Of a stretch of DNA of 9,491 nucleotides, positions 5,764-9,491 are shown piece after piece (positions within the stretch are counted from its first letter, which is position 1; every line of letters begins with the position of its first letter). Under the pieces are notes generated by a model. It saw only the letters and a list, made by a program, of their open reading frames with translations, was not told the DNA's origin and made no database searches. The DNA is from Acidisphaera sp035272265 (GTDB taxonomy: Bacteria > Pseudomonadota > Alphaproteobacteria > Acetobacterales > Acetobacteraceae): contig DATEQV010000159.1 of assembly GCA_035272265.1 (NCBI GenBank), positions 1 to 9,491 of the forward strand, written 5' to 3'. The position numbers and the translations under genes were made by a program.

Positions 5764-6644
5764 GCTTCGCCGGCCTGCCCGACTTCCTCGGCAAGCCGCT
5801 CGGGGTGGTGCTGATCGACCTGCTGCTCGCGGGCGACAACGCGGTGGTGATCGCGCTGGTGTGCCTGAGCCTGCCGCCACGGAGCCTGCGCTGGGTGCTG
5901 GTGTTCGGCACGGCGGGAGCGGTGGTGCTGCGCGTGGCGCTGGCGGGCATCGTCGGCGGGATGCTGGACGTGCCGGGGCTGAAGCTGGTCGGCGGCGCGC
6001 TGCTGTCGGTGCTGGCCGTCAACCTGGTGCGCGCCGAACGCAAGCCGGTCAAGGGCTTGTCGCGGGAGGCCGAGCGCGGCGGCGTCATCGCCGCGTCCGT
6101 GGTGGTGGTGCTCGTCGACGTCCTGATGAGCCTCGACAACGTGGTGGCGGTGGCGGCGGTGGCCGGCGACAGCGTGCTTTACCTGGCGCTGGGCCTGTCC
6201 GTGAGCATCGCGATCCTGATGTTCGCGAGCGCCTTCGTCGCCCGGCTGCTGCAACGCGAGCCCGAGCTGGCACGGTTGGGTGCGGCGCTGCTGGGCTGGG
6301 TTGCGGCGAGCATGATGGTTTCGGACAGCCTGATCGCCGGCTGGGTCGGCGTGCAGTCGCCGGCCCTGCCGGTGGTGCTGCCGATCCTGGCGGCCGTGTA
6401 CGTCTACGCGCTCGGCGGCGGGGTGCCGCAGCAAGCGGTCGAAGCGCATCCGGTCGCGCCCGCGCGCCGCAAGGTCGCGCGTCCGCGGCCGGCGCCGGCG
6501 CGCGTGGCGCGGCCGCCCGTGGCGGCGACGTTCGAGACCGCGTCCGCGGGCGGACGCGAGCTATGGCTGTTCGCCGCGCTGTTCGCGCTCGCGGGCATCG
6601 TCATCACGATCGTCGTGGTGCTCGGCGGCGCCGTGGCGCACTGA
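5760..6644 (+). CDS. TerC/YjbE-family integral membrane protein
   Basis: A multi-pass inner-membrane protein of the TerC family. Members have been linked to manganese export and, in Bacillus, to metalation of exported enzymes. It has 294 residues. The two acidic membrane motifs of the family are plain: LLLAGDNAVVIAL (21-33) and DVLMSLDNVVAVAA (120-133), each with the D-N pair. Hydrophobic segments lie near 14-36, 43-65, 73-91, 109-128, 138-161, 166-184 and 186-200. After about residue 205 comes a Pro/Arg/Ala-rich hydrophilic linker (to about 267) and one extra terminal transmembrane helix (268-292), absent from the roughly 200-230-residue YjbE proteins I know. The ATG at 5760 overlaps the hflC stop (ATGA), so it is the third gene of the operon. 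The substrate is inferred from the family. There is no room for a yybP-ykoY manganese riboswitch directly upstream. Confidence 0.88.
   Translation: MSFAGLPDFLGKPLGVVLIDLLLAGDNAVVIALVCLSLPPRSLRWVLVFGTAGAVVLRVALAGIVGGMLDVPGLKLVGGALLSVLAVNLVRAERKPVKGLSREAERGGVIAASVVVVLVDVLMSLDNVVAVAAVAGDSVLYLALGLSVSIAILMFASAFVARLLQREPELARLGAALLGWVAASMMVSDSLIAGWVGVQSPALPVVLPILAAVYVYALGGGVPQQAVEAHPVAPARRKVARPRPAPARVARPPVAATFETASAGGRELWLFAALFALAGIVITIVVVLGGAVAH
6539..6558. repeat. Perfect 8-bp inverted repeat inside the terC-like gene
   Basis: CGCGTCCG and CGGACGCG flank CGGG, forming a strong hairpin just before the codons of the extra C-terminal membrane helix. In DNA this rich in GC such dyads occur by chance, so the significance is low. 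It could slow translation before the last helix is inserted. Confidence 0.3.
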
Positions 6645-6648
6645 CGGA

Positions 6649-6876
6649 TCAGGGCGCCAGCTTCTGGCCGTCCTCGATCGTGAAGCCGGCTTTGATCGTG
6701 ACCTGGTAATGAGCGACCTTGCCGTTCTCCAGGTGGCCGCGGACGTTGGTCACCTCGAACCAGCGCAGGTGACGCAGCGATTCGGACGCCTTCTTGATGG
6801 CACGCTCGATCGCGTCCTCGATGCCGGCTTCGGACGAACCGACCAGCTCGACCAGCTTGTAGATATTGTCGGTCAT
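6649..6876 (-). CDS. Dodecin (flavin-binding storage protein)
   Basis: A small dodecameric protein that binds flavins, thought to buffer free riboflavin and FMN and to limit light-induced damage. It has 75 residues, slightly longer than the usual 67-71. It starts MTDNIYKLVELVG, followed by the family's helix (EDAIERAIKKASESL), the strand LRWFEV with the flavin-stacking Trp39, RGH, and GKVAHYQVTIKAGF with Gln58, the residue known to contact the flavin ring. The ATG at 6876 is preceded by GGAGG at five bases; a TTG five codons upstream is rejected because the homologous N terminus begins at MTDN. The stop is four bases from the convergent TerC stop. hemW lies 43 bases upstream in the same direction, so the two may share a transcript. 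Confidence 0.93.
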   Translation of the reverse strand: MTDNIYKLVELVGSSEAGIEDAIERAIKKASESLRHLRWFEVTNVRGHLENGKVAHYQVTIKAGFTIEDGQKLAP

Positions 6877-6881
6877 GGGCA

Positions 6882-6886
6882 CCTCC
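6882..6886 (-). promoter_or_regulatory. Ribosome-binding site of the dodecin gene
   Basis: On the minus strand GGAGG sits five bases before the dodecin ATG at 6876. It is the strongest Shine-Dalgarno sequence in the window and settles the start. It occupies part of the 43-base gap after hemW, so dodecin can be translated independently of hemW. Confidence 0.6.
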
Positions 6887-6919
6887 CGCAAAGGCCGACA
6901 CGGTAGGGCGGCCCGCGTG

Positions 6920-8068
6920 CTATGTCAGCAAAGCGGCGAGCAGCGCGTCGAGCCGCTTGCGGCCCTCGGGTGTCGCGCGCAGCACGCCGTGCGCCAGCGT
7001 CAGGTAGCCTTCGCCGATGGCGTGATCGAGCACGCCGGCATCGGTTGCGTCGTCAAGCGTCACGCCGGTGCGAGCGGCGAGCCGGTCGAGCGACACGCCC
7101 TCGGACAGACGCAGGCCCATCAGCAGCATCTCGCGGGCGCGCGTCGGCGGGTCCAGCGGATCCTGCTGGCGAGTGCCGTGGCCGTCGCGTTCGACACGCT
7201 CGGCCCAGGCCTCCGGCGCACGATGGCGGCGGGTGGCGACCGCCCCGTCCGGCAGTGTCAGCCGGCCATGCGCACCGGGGCCGATGCCCGCGTAGTCCGC
7301 GTAGCGCCAGTAGGCGAGGTTGTGCCGGCTCTCGCTGCCCGGGCGGGCGTAGTTCGACACCTCGTAGGGCAGCAGGCCGAAGCCCGCGGCTTCCTCGGCT
7401 GTCGCGTCGTAGAGCTCGGCGCCGGTGTCGTCGTCGGGCAGCACGATCTCGCCGCGACGGTGCAGCGCTTCGAACGCGGTGCCGGGCTCAATGGTGAGCT
7501 GGTACAGCGACAGATGATCGGCGGCGAGCGACAGGGCGTCGCGCAGTTCGGTGCGCCACGCTGCGACCGTCTGACCGGGGCGGGCATAGATCAGGTCGAA
7601 CGAGATGCGCGGGAACAGGGCGCGGGCCGTCTCCAGCGCGGCAACGGCTTGCGGCGCATCGTGCTGGCGGCCGAGCAGGCGAAGCGCCGCCCCGTCGAGG
7701 CTCTGCACGCCGAGCGAGACGCGGTTGACGCCGGCGTCGCGGAAGGCAGCGAGGCGCGCGCGCTCCACGCTGGTCGGATTGGCTTCCAGCGTGATCTCCA
7801 GGTCGGGCGCGGGGTCGAACAGCCGCGTGGCGTCGGCGATCAGCGCGGCGACGGTCTCCGGCGCCATCAGGCTGGGCGTGCCGCCGCCCAAAAAGATCGA
7901 GGCCAGCTGGCGGCGGCCAAGTCGCGCCGCTTCCCATGCCAGTTCGGCGCGCAGGGCGGCGGCGAAACGCGCCTGCGGCAGCACCTCGCGGACATGCGAG
8001 TTGAAGTCGCAGTACGGGCACTTCGACAGGCAGAACGGCCAGTGGATGTAGAGCGCGAGCGTGTCCAT
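6920..8068 (-). CDS. hemW: Radical SAM heme chaperone HemW
   Basis: A radical-SAM protein related to oxygen-independent coproporphyrinogen oxidase (HemN) but of the HemW type, which binds heme and delivers it to target proteins. It has 382 residues. The opening MDTLALYIHWPFC leads into the cluster motif C13-x3-C17-x2-C20-x-F22. The Phe after the third Cys (HemN has a fourth Cys there) marks HemW. Then come GGGTPS (61-66), the EANP stretch (95-98), GVNRVSLGVQSL, LYQLTIEPGT, YEVSNYARPGSESRHNLAYW and GIGPGAHG, and a C-terminal winged-helix-like segment. The ATG at 8068 is preferred because homologues begin with M-x-x-LALY; an ATG at 8080 would add four residues. It is divergent from the YbaK-type gene and lies 43 bases upstream of dodecin. 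Confidence 0.93.
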   Translation of the reverse strand: MDTLALYIHWPFCLSKCPYCDFNSHVREVLPQARFAAALRAELAWEAARLGRRQLASIFLGGGTPSLMAPETVAALIADATRLFDPAPDLEITLEANPTSVERARLAAFRDAGVNRVSLGVQSLDGAALRLLGRQHDAPQAVAALETARALFPRISFDLIYARPGQTVAAWRTELRDALSLAADHLSLYQLTIEPGTAFEALHRRGEIVLPDDDTGAELYDATAEEAAGFGLLPYEVSNYARPGSESRHNLAYWRYADYAGIGPGAHGRLTLPDGAVATRRHRAPEAWAERVERDGHGTRQQDPLDPPTRAREMLLMGLRLSEGVSLDRLAARTGVTLDDATDAGVLDHAIGEGYLTLAHGVLRATPEGRKRLDALLAALLT

Positions 8069-8112
8069 GCGTCCCGGCATATGGGGTGGCGGGATGCCGT
8101 GTGTGGCGTTCG

Positions 8113-8126
8113 GCCCGCGTGCGGGC
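8113..8126. repeat. Palindrome between hemW and the ybaK-like gene
   Basis: GCCCGC-GT-GCGGGC is a perfect 6-bp-arm dyad ending one base before the ATG at 8128. It lies in the 59-base space between the divergent hemW and ybaK-like starts, so it could be an operator for both or a hairpin covering the ybaK-like initiation site. Chance occurrence is quite possible in such GC-rich DNA. If translation begins upstream at GTG 8086 it would instead be coding. Confidence 0.35.
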
Positions 8127-8127
8127 T

Positions 8128-8610
8128 ATGGCGCGGCGCATGGCAGAGGGATCGGTGGAGCGGGTGCGCGCGGCGCTGGCGGCACTCGGGCATGCGGACA
8201 CGATTACGGAGTTTCCCGCCGGCACGCGCACCAGCGCCGATGCCGCGGCGGCGGTGGACTGCGATGTCGCGCAGATCGCCAAGTCGATGATCTTCCGCGG
8301 CGGCGAGCGGACGGTGCTGGTGGTGACGTCGGGCGCCAACCGCGTGGACCCGGCAAAGGCGGGGGCGGTGCTGGGCCTGACGCTGAAGCGTGCAGACGCG
8401 GACTGGGTGCGCGAGCGGACGGGGTTCGCGATCGGCGGCGTCGCGCCGGTGGGGCACCTGACGCCACCGCTGGTGCTAATCGATCAGCACCTGATGGCGC
8501 TCGACGCGATCTGGGCGGTGGCAGGCTCGCCGATGCACGTGTTCCAGACCAGCCCCGCCGAGCTGGCGCGGATCACCGGCGGACAAGTCGCCGACGTGCA
8601 CCAGGACTAG
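8128..8610 (+). CDS. YbaK/EbsC-family aminoacyl-tRNA deacylase
   Basis: A free-standing editing-domain protein related to YbaK and to the insertion domain of prolyl-tRNA synthetase. Such proteins hydrolyse mischarged tRNAs such as Cys-tRNA(Pro) or Ala-tRNA(Pro). The form here has 160 residues, near the family length. Visible features: SVERVRAAL, TRTSADAAAAVDC, the conserved lysine in VAQIAKSMIF (Lys52), VLVVTSGANRVD, ERTGFAIGGVAPVGH (the substrate-gating GGVAPVGH loop at 103-110), and GSPMHVFQTSPAEL. The start is uncertain: ATG at 8128 or 8140 both precede the conserved SVERV, and a GTG at 8086 would add an unconserved stretch. No candidate has a good ribosome-binding site. It is divergent from hemW and its stop is six bases from the convergent transketolase stop. 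The precise tRNA substrate cannot be told from sequence. Confidence 0.9.
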   Translation: MARRMAEGSVERVRAALAALGHADTITEFPAGTRTSADAAAAVDCDVAQIAKSMIFRGGERTVLVVTSGANRVDPAKAGAVLGLTLKRADADWVRERTGFAIGGVAPVGHLTPPLVLIDQHLMALDAIWAVAGSPMHVFQTSPAELARITGGQVADVHQD

Positions 8611-8616
8611 CGGCGC

Positions 8617-9491
8617 CTACCGGCGCGGGGTTCGGCCGACATCCCGCCTGCGACGGATCTCCGCGACGACGTTCTCGGCAGTTATGCCGAAATGACGGTA
8701 GAGTTCGGCGTCCGGGCCCGAGGCGCCGAACGTGCTCATGCCGACGAAGCCGCCGTCCGGTCCGATGTAGCGGTCCCAGCCGAGACGCACCGCCGCCTCG
8801 ACGGCGACGCGCACGCCTGACCCGAGCACGGCTCGGCGATAGTCGTCGGTTTGCTGCTCGAACAGCTCCCAGCTCGGCATCGAGACCACCGCCGTCGGCA
8901 CGCCCGCGCGTTGCAGGGCCGCGCGGGCTTGCAGCGCGACCGCGACTTCCGAGCCGGTCGCCAGCAGGGTGGCCTGGCGCTCGCCGTCGGTTTCCGCGAC
9001 CACGTAGGCGCCGCGGGCGGTCCCGCCGTCGCCAACGTTCTGGCGCACGGGCTGCAAGGCCTGGCGCGCGAAGATCAGGCAGCTCGGCCCGTCGCGGCGG
9101 GCGAGCGCCACCTCCCACGCCTCCGCCGCTTCCACCGCGTCGGCCGGACGCAGCACGAGCATGTTCGGGATGGCGCGAAGTGCGGCAAGGAACTCGACCG
9201 GCTGATGCGTCGGGCCGTTGGTGCCAACGCCGATCGAGTCGTGGCTGAACACGAACAGCACCGGCAGCCGCATCATCGCGGCCAGCCGCAAGGTCGGGCG
9301 CATGTAGTCGGCGAACACCAGATAGGTGACGCCCACGGGCACCACCCCGCCGTGCGCGGCCATGCCGTTGAGCATCGCGCCCATCGCGTGCTCGCGGATG
9401 CCGTAGTGGATGTAGCGGCCGGCGCGGTCGTCGGGTGTGAAGGCGCGCAGGCTGCGCTTGTGCTGCGTGGCGCCTTCCAGGTCAGGCGCGC
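8617..9491 (-). CDS. tkt: Transketolase, C-terminal part (cut by the window edge)
   Basis: A thiamine-diphosphate enzyme of the pentose phosphate or Calvin pathway that moves two-carbon ketol units between sugar phosphates. About 291 residues are visible: the pyrimidine-binding domain and the C-terminal domain; the 5' half lies off the right edge. The frame is open through the edge, beginning APDLEGATQHKRSL. Motifs: YIHYGIREHAMGA with the catalytic Glu of the cofactor-activating motif (E411 in E. coli), the aromatic VTYLVFADY segment that holds the aminopyrimidine ring, and SHDSIGVGTNGPTHQPVE with the active-site His (E. coli H473). The residue equal to E. coli Asp469 is Asn here (codon 9217-9219). 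The C-terminal domain follows the usual pattern (ATGSEVAVALQA, VVSMPSWELFEQQ). It converges on the ybaK-like gene. An internal ATG at 9384 is not a true start. Confidence 0.93.
   Translation of the reverse strand, partial: APDLEGATQHKRSLRAFTPDDRAGRYIHYGIREHAMGAMLNGMAAHGGVVPVGVTYLVFADYMRPTLRLAAMMRLPVLFVFSHDSIGVGTNGPTHQPVEFLAALRAIPNMLVLRPADAVEAAEAWEVALARRDGPSCLIFARQALQPVRQNVGDGGTARGAYVVAETDGERQATLLATGSEVAVALQARAALQRAGVPTAVVSMPSWELFEQQTDDYRRAVLGSGVRVAVEAAVRLGWDRYIGPDGGFVGMSTFGASGPDAELYRHFGITAENVVAEIRRRRDVGRTPRR

Noticed and set aside
3797..5880. Long minus-strand frames opposite hflK and hflC
   Set aside because: Arg/His/Leu-rich shadows of the SPFH genes, with no start signals and no family resemblance.
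6654..6668. Possible terminator at the convergent TerC/dodecin junction
   Set aside because: GCCAG-CTT-CTGGC is only a 5-bp stem, lies in dodecin's last codons and has no T tract.
6866..8290. A 474-codon plus-strand frame opposite hemW
   Set aside because: It spans the hemW coding region and both its ends, and its translation shows no conserved domain. It is an antisense shadow.
8613..8626. Possible terminator between the ybaK-like and transketolase stops
   Set aside because: GCGCC and GGCGC around TACC give only a 5-bp stem, and no T tract follows on either strand.

Overview
The window is a GC-rich (about 70% by eye), densely coded chromosomal segment of an alphaproteobacterium. The gene families fit Rhodospirillales/Acetobacteraceae best, but that is inferred from how the proteins read, not from a search. 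I see no insertion sequence, phage gene, tRNA, rRNA or CRISPR array. Codons favour G or C at the third position throughout and no segment looks recently transferred.

Layout, left to right. Bases 1-144 carry no convincing gene but hold three short inverted repeats. On the minus strand, a PhoR-type sensor histidine kinase (145-1539) follows a lipoprotein of the penicillin-binding-protein-activator (LpoA-like) family (1559-2749). That gene is divergent from rsmI (2748-3641, 16S rRNA 2'-O-ribose methyltransferase), and the two start codons share bases in one CATG. A 161-base gap then holds a textbook FNR/FixK-type palindrome (TTGACCTGCATCAA) at the right distance from a possible -10 element. It precedes a tightly coupled plus-strand trio: hflK (3803-4873), hflC (4870-5763) and a TerC/YjbE-family membrane protein (5760-6644). 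Each junction is an ATGA stop/start overlap.

On the minus strand follow dodecin (6649-6876, flavin-binding) and, upstream of it in the same direction, hemW (6920-8068, radical-SAM heme chaperone). Divergent from hemW is a YbaK/EbsC-type aminoacyl-tRNA deacylase (8128-8610). It converges on the 3' part of a transketolase gene (8617 to the right edge, minus strand).

How they may work together. HflK and HflC form the membrane SPFH complex that modulates the FtsH protease. TerC proteins are linked to manganese export and to metalation of exported proteins. Their translational coupling here, behind a candidate oxygen-responsive regulator site, suggests one membrane quality-control and metal unit. 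The LpoA-like lipoprotein and PhoR are probably co-transcribed, joining peptidoglycan synthesis and phosphate sensing at least by position. HemW and dodecin pair a heme chaperone with a flavin buffer. The most interesting points are the hflK-hflC-terC operon with its FNR/FixK-like box, the shared start bases of lpoA-like and rsmI, and the structured first 144 bases. None amounts to a clearly new defence or mobile system.
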